A DNA stretch of 64,000 nucleotides. It comes from an uncultured Gammaproteobacteria bacterium (lineage in GTDB: Bacteria > Pseudomonadota > Gammaproteobacteria > Steroidobacterales > XN24). The notes under the pieces were generated by a model. The model saw nothing but the letters and a program-made list of their open reading frames with translations, did not search any database and had not been told where the DNA came from. The stretch is from NCBI GenBank assembly GCA_947259915.1, contig CAMYOC010000040.1, positions 1 to 64,000 of the forward strand. Direction: 5' to 3'. This document shows, piece after piece, positions 1 through 7,056 of the stretch (within the stretch, counting starts at the first letter, position 1; each line of letters opens with the position of its first letter). The position numbers and the translations under genes are program-made.

Positions 1-1
1 C

Positions 2-154
2 CTGGTGAAGCTGGGGCCGCTGCCAACCAAGATCGGCCTGGAGGCCTATTACTATGTCGCCAAGGACGATGACTTCGGGCCGACCTGGCAGCTGAGATTT
101 CTGTTTGTGCCGGTATTGCCGGCTCCAGGCTGGTCCCGGCAGCCGCTGTTCTAG
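2..154 (+). CDS. C-terminal end of a probable outer-membrane protein (partial)
   Basis: The frame is open from the window edge to a TAG and gives 50 residues. It is the tail of a gene that begins upstream of the window. The end is strand-like (LRFLFVPVLPAP) and the last residue is phenylalanine (QPLF). A terminal aromatic residue is typical of outer-membrane beta-barrels. The family cannot be fixed from this fragment, so the role is an inference from the C-terminal signature only. A long inverted repeat follows directly and may act as its terminator. Confidence 0.5.
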   Translation: MVKLGPLPTKIGLEAYYYVAKDDDFGPTWQLRFLFVPVLPAPGWSRQPLF

Positions 155-165
155 CGCTTGTTTTT

Positions 166-241
166 AAAAAAAGGGGCCAGACCGAAATTTCCTTATTGCC
201 CGGGTTGAGCTGGCTGGAAATTGCGGTCTGACCCCTTTTAC
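166..241. repeat. Long inverted repeat with A/T ends (REP/MITE-like or terminator)
   Basis: Left arm about 166-190 and right arm about 217-240 are imperfect reverse complements built around GGGGCCAGACCGAAATTT and AAATTGCGGTCTGACCCC. They have poly-A on the left, poly-T on the right and a loop of about 26 nt. Palindromes with a GGGGTCAGACC core are widespread in gammaproteobacteria, often near REP-associated transposases (recalled). No transposase is present here. It could also end transcription of the gene upstream. Confidence 0.65.
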
Positions 242-341
242 GTTTCAGTTGCTGTTTCCGAAGTGATTCTATGGTGCCGGAGACAAGCTGGGCTTATTAG
301 CGACGCCCTTTTCAACCTAAAGCCATCCAAGGCGAGATGTA

Positions 342-1214
342 ATGACTGAAATTCGAGCACACAGATTCCGGAGATCTATTGCCCAACTGAGCACGCTGGT
401 GTTCAGCTCAGTTTCGCTTTGCGGCCTGCCCATGCTGGCCTCGGCGGCGGAATCTGGCGGGAACTGGTTGGATAACTGGTGGCAACAGCCGTGGAGCGGC
501 GACGCCAGGGTCTACGGCTGGCTTGTGGATGCGCCAGCCGGGATCAGGGTCAATGGCCAGCCAGCCGCCGACTTGCCAGAGTCGCTGGATACAGTTCTGG
601 ACTCGGCGAACGCGCTCTTCATGGGGGAGTTTGCTTTCCAGAAAGGGCGTATTGGCCTGTTTGCTGACGTCATTTATTACGATGGCACGGACAAGACCAG
701 CCGCACCGGGCCTCTCGGTGAGCAGCGTAAAGTTGAAGTCAAAGAGCGTGTATGGCTTGTCGAGTACGGCGCAGGTTTTGAGCTGGTGAACTGGAATCTT
801 GGCGAGCGTGACAACTCGCCCACGCTCACCTTGAGCCCCTATGCCGGCTTCCGCTATTTCCACGACCCGATCAGGGTGACGGTTCCTCCCGGTCCGGTGT
901 TCCCGGGTGTCAGCGTTAAGCGGACCGTTGAGATCAACACGCCCCTCGTGGGCGCCAAGGCATTGCTGACGCTATCGGACAGATGGACCCTGGCCGCGGG
1001 TGGTGACTATGGTGTGTGGGATGACGGTGAGGTTGATGAAACCTGGCAGTACATCGGGACCCTGAATTACCACTTCGCGATAAAGGGGGTGTCGACCGAA
1101 GTATTCGTCGGTTACCGCAAGCTCAAGCTCGATCTGGAAAATGACGCGGGTGAAGATCTTGAAATTGATGTTGAGCTCAAAGGGCCAGTCATCGGGTTCG
1201 GGGTGGGCTGGTGA
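342..1214 (+). CDS. Outer-membrane beta-barrel protein, unknown role
   Basis: This 290-residue protein has a long n-region, a hydrophobic segment and a likely signal-peptidase site after ASA at about residue 35. The mature part consists of alternating amphipathic strands with frequent Tyr/Trp/Phe and ends in GVGW, an aromatic C-terminus as expected for a barrel inserted by BAM. GGCGAG lies about 10 nt before the ATG. The YYDGTD motif recalls the SYDGTD of the YfaZ-like protein at 57458, so the two may be distant relatives. No catalytic motif is visible. The gene stands alone between an inverted repeat and a pseudogene fragment. Confidence 0.75.
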   Translation: MTEIRAHRFRRSIAQLSTLVFSSVSLCGLPMLASAAESGGNWLDNWWQQPWSGDARVYGWLVDAPAGIRVNGQPAADLPESLDTVLDSANALFMGEFAFQKGRIGLFADVIYYDGTDKTSRTGPLGEQRKVEVKERVWLVEYGAGFELVNWNLGERDNSPTLTLSPYAGFRYFHDPIRVTVPPGPVFPGVSVKRTVEINTPLVGAKALLTLSDRWTLAAGGDYGVWDDGEVDETWQYIGTLNYHFAIKGVSTEVFVGYRKLKLDLENDAGEDLEIDVELKGPVIGFGVGW

Positions 1215-1305
1215 TGTGAGGAGATCGTCTGGCGCCGACATTTTGGCCGCCCATGGACTTGTCACATCAAAAAATGGGTAGCAGCGATATAGCCGTAACC
1301 CAAGA

Positions 1306-1576
1306 ATGAATTCCGATTGTGACCGCGACACTTGGGCGTTCATCTATTCGCCGCAGATGCTGCCGGGCCTGTCTTCGCGCGATACCGGCAAGATGACGAA
1401 AAACGCAGACGGCGGGGGTGACGCCGTATTTTGGCCCCAAGGTACCCAAAGGGGTGGAGGCAAACTGGATCCCGACATCGGGCAAAAATCCCTATGCGAT
1501 GTTTTGCTTCTACGGTCCCGAGGAGGCCTTTTACAACAAGACCTTCAAGCTTTCGGACGTGGAATTGGTTGAGTAG
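1306..1576 (+). pseudogene. Remnant of a DUF1254/DUF1214-family protein, C-terminal end, frameshifted
   Basis: Two frames must be joined to read a family-like end. From 1306 the frame gives TWAFIYSPQ, LPGLSSRD and KNADGGGDAV. A one-base shift near 1430 continues with FGPKVPKGVEANWIPTSGKN, FYGPEEAF and KLSDVELVE before TAG at 1574. This order of motifs matches the conserved end of DUF1254 proteins as I remember the family. The N-terminal two thirds are absent and stop codons precede the fragment. It is a dead fragment and one of several gene pieces in the window that lack their parent gene. Confidence 0.7.
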
Positions 1577-1901
1577 CCAAGAGCGCGAAAGGAACAGTTG
1601 GTGCCGCTCACAGTTTTATAGTTTGTTGAGGACTGTTGTTTGCCAATGACACCATCGAAGATCCAATAAGCGATAAAGCTATGATCGGCACCAAAATTGA
1701 GGAATTGTTTCAAGCGCAAGCCCATCGAACCCGACGAGCGCCGGCTCGTGCTACTCTCAGCGTCTGGCCGGGTCCGCCGCGCTCTGGTCGCTAGAGAAGT
1801 TGGCGTTTGGGTAGACTCCTCACTAGATCGGGTCAGGCGGGCCCGGCCTCTCGATACGCAGATCCGATTAACGGTCCTGCCGTTTCCGGAGAGTCCACGA
1901 G
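1577..1901. other. Intergenic stretch with no recognisable gene
   Basis: This stretch of about 325 bases lies between the DUF1254 remnant and the TPR protein. Frames are interrupted or lack family-like composition. A ribosome-binding site (GGAGAG) for the next gene lies at its right end. I see no RNA gene or repeat. Confidence 0.5.
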
Positions 1902-2831
1902 ATGACGCCAAAAATCCTGAGCCGTGCATGCCTGCTGCTGCTCTTTCTGCTGCCCGCTGCGTCGATCGCCGCAGACGCGGAAGAGGCCGCGCGGCTATAT
2001 CAGGCGGAACAATGGTCGGAAGCCGCAACCGCGTATCAGACAGTGATCGAAACGCAGCCGCAGAATGCGCAGGCGCATTATCGGCTCGCCGTAGCGTTGC
2101 GTCATCTGGGCCGCTACGACGAAGCCGGCATCCAACTCGATCAGGCTGCCGCTGCCGGCGTGCCTCCGTCATTTGCGGAGGCGGAACGGGCTCGGCTGGA
2201 AGCCGCCGCGGGTGATGGTCCCGGCGCCGTTGCGGCGTTGACTCGAGCCGCCGAGGCAGGTTTCGCCAATCCTGCCGCGATCACCGGCGATGCGGCGCTG
2301 GCGGCTCTTGCCGATCAACCAGGGTTCGAAGCAGCCCTCTCCCGGATCGGCAAAAATGCCGCCCCCTGCCAGGTGGATCCCACCTTCCGCCAGTTCGACT
2401 TTTGGGTCGGTGACTGGGAGGTCAAGGGCGCCGACGGCACGGTTTACGGTCATAACCGGATCGATAACGCGGAGCAGGGTTGTGTACTGGTGGAGCACTG
2501 GACCGGGTCTACTGGCAATACCGGCCAGAGCATCAATTTCTACGATGCCCATGCCGGTGAGTGGGTGCAGGTCTGGAACGGTCTGGGCATTCAGATCGAG
2601 ATGCGTGGCGGACTCGAACAAGGATCGATGGTGCTGACCGGGGAAATCCATTACCTGGCCAGTGGCGACCACCGGCTTTTCCGCGGCACCTGGACCCCGC
2701 TGGACGGCGGTGTGGTGCGACAATTTTTTGAGGAATCCACCGACGGCGGCGCAAGCTGGACGACCTGGTTCGAGGGCTTTTACCACCCGGTAAAACCTCA
2801 AGCGCCACAAGCGCCCACCCTCGAGCCCTGA
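1902..2831 (+). CDS. Secreted TPR protein with a C-terminal DUF1579/lipocalin-like domain
   Basis: The 309-residue product has a signal peptide (hydrophobic LLLLFLLPAASIAAD). Two TPR-like helix pairs follow at about residues 25-95 (RLYQAEQWSEAATAYQ; AHYRLAVALRHLGRYDEA). Residues about 165-300 form a beta-rich domain with FWVGDWEV, GCVLVEHWTG and GTWTPLDGG. It resembles the DUF1579-type domain often found in secreted proteins of unknown function. The start is supported by GGAGAG 9 nt upstream. The protein is probably periplasmic. TPRs suggest a protein partner and the beta domain may bind a small hydrophobic ligand; both are inferences. Confidence 0.8.
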   Translation: MTPKILSRACLLLLFLLPAASIAADAEEAARLYQAEQWSEAATAYQTVIETQPQNAQAHYRLAVALRHLGRYDEAGIQLDQAAAAGVPPSFAEAERARLEAAAGDGPGAVAALTRAAEAGFANPAAITGDAALAALADQPGFEAALSRIGKNAAPCQVDPTFRQFDFWVGDWEVKGADGTVYGHNRIDNAEQGCVLVEHWTGSTGNTGQSINFYDAHAGEWVQVWNGLGIQIEMRGGLEQGSMVLTGEIHYLASGDHRLFRGTWTPLDGGVVRQFFEESTDGGASWTTWFEGFYHPVKPQAPQAPTLEP

Positions 2832-2875
2832 ACGAAGCAGGGTCCGGGCGCCGCTTGGGTTAAAATCAGAGCCCC

Positions 2876-3160
2876 ATGCAACCCCGAAATCCCTTTCTGA
2901 TCGACGGTCGTCCTGCGGGTCCGGTCGCGCGCTTCCTGACCGCGGCCGTGGCCGTGGTGTTCCTTGCGATCTCCATCCTGTTTGGATTTATCTTCTTCCT
3001 CTCGGCGCTCGCCGCGGCCGCGATCATCGGTATCGTGCTGTGGATCCTGTCCCGGCGCAGGCCGCCGATGCGGACGCCGCCGAATTCTGGCAACACCCTG
3101 GAAGGCGACTTTGAAGTCCTGGACCCGGGTCAGTCGAAACAGGAGCGGCCGAAACAATGA
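2876..3160 (+). CDS. Small membrane protein with two hydrophobic segments
   Basis: The 94-residue product has one long hydrophobic region at about residues 17-60 (AVAVVFLAISILFGFIFF, then AAAAIIGIVLWIL), probably two short membrane helices. A basic RRR stop-transfer and a soluble polar tail follow. Its stop overlaps the start of the next gene as ATGA at 3157-3160, so the two are translationally coupled. No family recognised; it may anchor or regulate the phosphatase-like partner. Confidence 0.75.
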   Translation: MQPRNPFLIDGRPAGPVARFLTAAVAVVFLAISILFGFIFFLSALAAAAIIGIVLWILSRRRPPMRTPPNSGNTLEGDFEVLDPGQSKQERPKQ

Positions 3161-3699
3161 AGAAGTCGTATCGCAGACTGCGCAGACGCCCTTTGTTTAC
3201 ACCGGTGTGGTTGTCGCTGCTCGGCGGGATCGCTTTTTTGCTGGCCAGCAGCTGGGTCTGGAATTCGCTGGGCACGACCACCGCCATACTGGTGAGCCAT
3301 GCAGAAACCGATGGCGTTGGACCCGAGCGTCAGCTCAGCGCCGAGGGGCTTGAACGTGCCACGATGCTGGCCGCGATGCTCGAAGACGTGCCGCTGAGCG
3401 CGATCTATGTGACCGAACTGCTCCGCACCCGGGCCACCGGCGAGGCCGTGGCCACCGCGACCGGCGCCGAACTGATCGAGTTGCCCGCGGCGGACACCGG
3501 TAAACTGGCGCGGTTGTTGAAACGTCGCAAGGATCAGGTGGTGCTGGTTGTCGGTCACAGCAACACCTTGCCGGATCTGATCGAGCGGTTAGGCGGCCCG
3601 CCGGTCAACCTCGACGAGAGCGATCACGCTCAAATGCTGGTGGTGACCACCGGCTGGCTGGAACGAACGCGGGTACTGCCGCTGCGTTACGGGCCCTGA
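3157..3699 (+). CDS. Membrane-anchored histidine phosphatase-like protein with an altered RHG motif
   Basis: The 180-residue protein starts with a basic n-region and one membrane helix (about residues 17-36). A short phosphoglycerate-mutase/SixA-like fold follows. The second catalytic histidine motif (VVGHSNT) and the arginine of the TELLRTRAT block are present. The first motif, normally RHG, reads LVSHAETD: the histidine is kept but the arginine is Ser and the glycine Ala. The family removes phosphate through a phosphohistidine. Loss of the RHG arginine could weaken or change catalysis. It is coupled to the upstream small membrane protein by an ATGA overlap. Confidence 0.8.
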   Translation: MKKSYRRLRRRPLFTPVWLSLLGGIAFLLASSWVWNSLGTTTAILVSHAETDGVGPERQLSAEGLERATMLAAMLEDVPLSAIYVTELLRTRATGEAVATATGAELIELPAADTGKLARLLKRRKDQVVLVVGHSNTLPDLIERLGGPPVNLDESDHAQMLVVTTGWLERTRVLPLRYGP

Positions 3700-3726
3700 C
3701 GTTCCCGTATCCATGCCCGATGAGTG

Positions 3727-4389
3727 TCAGCCGGTGAACGGGTTCTCGGCCAGATCGCCATCCTCGCTCAATGCAGGGTAGGGTCGTCCCTGGTCGCGAC
3801 AGCGCTGCGCGATATCCGGGTGAGCCCATTCAAACAGGACCTTGTCGAAGACCGCGGGCTCCAGCCGGCATTCGTTGTACAGACCGGCCGCTTCGCGCTG
3901 GCGGCGCGCTTCGTATAGCAACAGCGCGGCGGCGACCGACACATTCAGCGAGGCCACCAGTCCCTCCATCGGGATGACGACATGCCCGTCGGACAGTTCG
4001 GCGGCCGTGGAGCTGACGCCGTCAAGCTCCGCGCCGAGCAGAAAAGCCGTCGGCCGGGTGTAGTCGTGCTCGCGATAATCGACGGCCTGATCGGAGAAGT
4101 GGGCGGCGAGGATGCGAAACCCGTCGGCCTTGAGCGCGGTGCAGGCCTGGTGCACTGTGTCGTGGATGTCCAGGCCGACGTAGCGTCCGGTGCCACCGGC
4201 CGCCATATGGTTACGGGACACATCGCCATCCGGGTCCACCGCATGGGCGCGGAACACGCCAGTGGCGTCGCAGGTCCTGAGGATAGCGGCGATATTGTGG
4301 GATTTGTGCACGGCATCCATCAGCACGGTCAGATCGGGCTGTCTTGCGCTCAATACCTGCTTTAGCCTGGCGAATCGGGTCGGGGTCAT
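3727..4389 (-). CDS. trmH: tRNA (guanosine(18)-2'-O)-methyltransferase TrmH
   Basis: This SpoU-class (SPOUT) enzyme methylates the ribose of G18 in the D-loop of tRNA using SAM. The family motifs are visible in order: KSHNIAAILRTCDATGV, the central FLLGAELDGVS and the C-terminal MEGLVASLNVSVAAALLLYE, which builds the trefoil knot. A TrmH-type C-terminal extension follows, ending PYPALSEDGDLAENPFTG. I start it at the ATG giving MTPTRFARL, which aligns with the usual TrmH start; a TTG 15 bases upstream is the alternative. Length (220 aa) is normal. It is a single gene facing the histidine-phosphatase gene tail to tail. Confidence 0.93.
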   Translation of the reverse strand: MTPTRFARLKQVLSARQPDLTVLMDAVHKSHNIAAILRTCDATGVFRAHAVDPDGDVSRNHMAAGGTGRYVGLDIHDTVHQACTALKADGFRILAAHFSDQAVDYREHDYTRPTAFLLGAELDGVSSTAAELSDGHVVIPMEGLVASLNVSVAAALLLYEARRQREAAGLYNECRLEPAVFDKVLFEWAHPDIAQRCRDQGRPYPALSEDGDLAENPFTG

Positions 4390-4436
4390 GGCGTGATCGG
4401 GCAATCGGCTCTATTCAAGATATGACATGATAAAGA

Positions 4437-4874
4437 ATGCATAACAACATGATAAAAAACATTAAATTAGCCATTGATACCGGCGGGCGTGGGACCTATG
4501 AGCTGACCGATCAGATCCAGCAACATATCCGTGACGCGCGGCTGGAGACCGGGATTTGCCATGTCTTTGTCCACCATACCAGCGCATCGCTGATGCTTTG
4601 TGAAAACGCGGATCCGTCGGTGCGGCGGGATCTCGAGGCCTTTATGCAGCGGATGGCGCCGGACGGCGATCCCGGCTATGAACATGATGACGAGGGGCCG
4701 GACGATATGCCCGCCCATATCCGCAGCGTGCTGACCCAGCCGGGCATCGCGCTGCCGGTGGTCGCGGGTCGCGCCGATCTGGGCACCTGGCAGGGGGTCT
4801 ATCTGTGGGAACACCGCACGCGGCCCCACCGGCGCCACGTCACCCTCAGTCTGCAGGGAGAAACCGGCAGCTAG
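4437..4874 (+). CDS. yjbQ: YjbQ/UPF0047 family protein
   Basis: The 145-residue protein has the UPF0047 signatures CHVFVHHTSASLMLCENADP and HIRSVLTQPGIALPV, with LGTWQGVYLWEHR near the end. The two neighbouring histidines and later acidic residues form the conserved pocket of the family. Some members have been described as a secondary thiamine-phosphate synthase activity; the physiological role is unsettled. The start is the ATG at 4437, though an in-frame ATG 12 bases later is possible. It is transcribed away from trmH and meets the peroxiredoxin gene tail to tail. Confidence 0.88.
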   Translation: MHNNMIKNIKLAIDTGGRGTYELTDQIQQHIRDARLETGICHVFVHHTSASLMLCENADPSVRRDLEAFMQRMAPDGDPGYEHDDEGPDDMPAHIRSVLTQPGIALPVVAGRADLGTWQGVYLWEHRTRPHRRHVTLSLQGETGS

Positions 4875-4885
4875 CGTGATCGCGT

Positions 4886-5341
4886 CTAGGCGCGGTGATG
4901 CGCGACGGCCTCACGGATAAAATCGCTGTGCCGGCCGACACGCAGATCCGCCACAACAACGTCCTCGACGAGGCCGTCTGTATTGATCAGAAAGGTCGCG
5001 CGGCGGACACCGATCCCCAGCGGACCGTCCGCACCATAGGCTTTGACGGCCTTTTTGTCAGGATCCGCCAACAGGGTGAACGGCAGCTTGTGTTTATCGC
5101 GGAAACGCTGATGACTGTCTTCGTCCTGGGGGCTGACGCCGACGACGCGGATGCCGACGTCCGAAATGTCCTCATGCATATCGCGGATATCGCAGGCCTC
5201 TTTGGTACAGCCCGGCGTGAAATCGGCCGGGTAGAAGTAGAGCAGCAGCGGACCGTCGGCGAGCAGCGCCGAAAGCGAGATCGCTTGTCCATCCTGATCC
5301 GAGAGCTCGAACGTGGGCGCCCGGTCACCTTTTTTGAGCAT
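4886..5341 (-). CDS. bcp: Thioredoxin-dependent peroxiredoxin, Bcp/PrxQ type
   Basis: This cytosolic thiol peroxidase reduces hydrogen peroxide and organic hydroperoxides with thioredoxin. The peroxidatic cysteine sits in YFYPADFTPGCTKEAC. The second cysteine five residues later is the resolving Cys of the PrxQ type. TFLINTDGLVEDV is also family-typical. I choose the ATG at 5341 (MLKKGDRAPTFEL) because AAGGAG lies about 8 nt upstream; a TTG at 5362 would add seven residues. Its start lies inside the end of the GNAT gene (17-bp overlap), so the two form an operon. Confidence 0.92.
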   Translation of the reverse strand: MLKKGDRAPTFELSDQDGQAISLSALLADGPLLLYFYPADFTPGCTKEACDIRDMHEDISDVGIRVVGVSPQDEDSHQRFRDKHKLPFTLLADPDKKAVKAYGADGPLGIGVRRATFLINTDGLVEDVVVADLRVGRHSDFIREAVAHHRA

Positions 5342-5810
5342 CGTTTTGCGACTCCTTTTCAAACGGTAGTTCCATCACCCGGTAACCGGTCATGCCCATG
5401 CCCAGGGCGCCGTAGACCGTCTGCGCATGGGTGTTCTCGGTCTCGACATAAAGACGGACGCCGCATACGTCCTCACGCTCTCTGGCCAGCCCGACCAGAT
5501 GGCGATACAGGCTGGAGAACACGCCCCGGCCGCGGTACTCCGGATCGACATAGACGCTTTGAATCCACCACCACCAGCCGTTGCGCCAGTCGCTCCACTC
5601 CAGGGTGTACATGATCTGGCCGCAGGGCGCGCCGTCCCATTCGGCGATGAAATACACGCTGCGCTCCGGATCGATCAGCCCCAGGCGGACGCCGGGCTCG
5701 AGCCGCTGCGGGTCCAGGGTCTTGCCCTCGGATTCCTCGGCCAGGCGCGCGTTGAAGTCCACGACCAGCGCCTGGTCGGCGGGAGTGGCGGGTCGGATGT
5801 TCAGATTCAC
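5325..5810 (-). CDS. GNAT-family N-acetyltransferase
   Basis: The protein starts NLNIRPATPADQALVV, the usual first strand and helix of GNAT enzymes. It contains WIQSVYVDPEYRGRGVFSSL, whose Q/RxxGxG/A-like YRGRGV loop binds the acetyl-CoA pyrophosphate. A YVETENTHAQTVYGALGM helix near the end is typical of the fold. The acceptor substrate cannot be told from sequence. The GTG at 5810 fits family starts; a TTG at 5840 is also open, and neither has a clear ribosome-binding site. It is co-transcribed with bcp through a 17-bp overlap. Confidence 0.85.
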   Translation of the reverse strand: MNLNIRPATPADQALVVDFNARLAEESEGKTLDPQRLEPGVRLGLIDPERSVYFIAEWDGAPCGQIMYTLEWSDWRNGWWWWIQSVYVDPEYRGRGVFSSLYRHLVGLAREREDVCGVRLYVETENTHAQTVYGALGMGMTGYRVMELPFEKESQNDAQKR

Positions 5811-5916
5811 GGGCGGGTCCGTCGGCAATTCGATGGGCAAGGATACCCCGCTCGCCGGCGACTGTCAGGGGCCGTTGGACAGCCTCCCGACCGATGGTAA
5901 ACTCTGCGCCGGAAGT

Positions 5917-5992
5917 GGGGCCGTAGCTCAGTTGGGAGAGCGCCTCGTTCGCAATGAGGAGGTCGGCAGTTCGATTCTGCTCGGCTCCACCA
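5917..5992 (+). tRNA. tRNA-Ala (anticodon CGC)
   Basis: The 76-nt cloverleaf has acceptor stem GGGGCCG paired with CGGCTCC, D-arm GCTC/GAGC, anticodon stem CCTCG/TGAGG around TTCGCAA (anticodon CGC, reads GCG), and T-arm GGCAGTTCGATTCTGCT. CCA is encoded. The G3-T70 wobble pair, the identity element of alanine tRNA, is present. Confidence 0.96.
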
Positions 5993-6303
5993 CTTCCGAC
6001 CCTTCCCCCATAAGTCGCCACGCAGCGGGTATCCCGGCGCGTGCTCTTGCGTCCGCATGGAATCTGGCGGTCCCGGATACAAACAAGGCGGCCGGACAGT
6101 CGGTGTCGCTGGCGGCGCGCAGAATCGACAGCACCAACGGGGTGCTTCATCATCGGCACGGTATCCAGCAAGAATCACGGTCTGGCCCTGGCAGCACCGT
6201 CTCTGTCCACAATCGCTCGACAGCGCGCGTCAGATCCCGGGCAGGCTGACAGCAATAATCGGAGTCATGGCGACCTGATGTGGCCGCGAACCTGCCTGCA
6301 GCA
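5993..6303. other. Non-coding stretch between tRNA-Ala and the ABC operon
   Basis: No gene, hairpin terminator or repeat could be supported in these 311 bases. They presumably carry the promoter of the ABC transporter genes. Confidence 0.45.
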
Positions 6304-7056
6304 ATGCTAGAACTTTCCCAAGTCTCCAAGCGCTACGGCGACAACCATGCGCTGAAGTCTGTCGATCTGGCGGTGGCGGTCGGCGAGACAGTGGTGCTGA
6401 TCGGCCCGAGCGGCTGCGGCAAATCTACCCTGCTGCGGCTGATCGTCGGACTGCTGCGACCGGACTCGGGCACCGTTACCTTCGAGGGTCAGGTGTTAAC
6501 CGCCGCGTCCCTGCTCAAGACACGCCGGCGCATGGGCTATGTGATCCAGGAGGGCGGGTTGTTCCCCCACCTCACGGTCCGCGGCAATGTCAGCGTGATG
6601 GCCCGCCATCTGCAACGCGATGCTGCATGGATCGAGACGCGGCTCGCCGATCTGGCCGGGTTGGTGAGACTGCCCGCGACGCTGATGGACCGATACCCCG
6701 CCGAACTATCCGGGGGTCAGCGGCAGCGGGTCAGCCTGATGCGGGCGCTGATGCTGGATCCTGATCTGTTGCTGCTGGACGAGCCGCTGGGCGCGCTGGA
6801 TCCAATGATCCGTTACCAGCTACAACAGGAGCTCAAGGCCATATTCGATGAGTTGGGCAAGACCGTGGTCATGGTCACCCATGACATCGCGGAGGCCGCC
6901 CACTTCGGTCAGCGTCTGGTGTTGATGCGCGAGGGACAGATTGTGCAATCGGGTTCTCTTAAAGCACTGGCCGAGAACCCCGCCGAACCCTTCGTCGAGG
7001 CCTTTATCACGGCTCAGCTGGAGCCCATGTCCCGTTTGAACGCGGTGCTGGGATGA
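6304..7056 (+). CDS. ABC transporter ATP-binding protein, glycine betaine/choline importer type
   Basis: This cytoplasmic ATPase of an importer shows Walker A GPSGCGKST, Q-loop VIQEGGLFPH, signature LSGGQRQRVSLMRAL and Walker B LLLLDEPLGALDP, with the switch histidine in VTHD. It lacks the C-terminal CBS pair of ProV/OpuA and is about 250 aa, like the YehX/OsmV branch. I start at the ATG giving MLELSQVSKRYG; an upstream GTG at 6280 would add eight residues. The stop overlaps the next gene (ATGA), which encodes the matching binding-protein/permease fusion, so the substrate is probably a quaternary amine. Confidence 0.9.
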   Translation: MLELSQVSKRYGDNHALKSVDLAVAVGETVVLIGPSGCGKSTLLRLIVGLLRPDSGTVTFEGQVLTAASLLKTRRRMGYVIQEGGLFPHLTVRGNVSVMARHLQRDAAWIETRLADLAGLVRLPATLMDRYPAELSGGQRQRVSLMRALMLDPDLLLLDEPLGALDPMIRYQLQQELKAIFDELGKTVVMVTHDIAEAAHFGQRLVLMREGQIVQSGSLKALAENPAEPFVEAFITAQLEPMSRLNAVLG

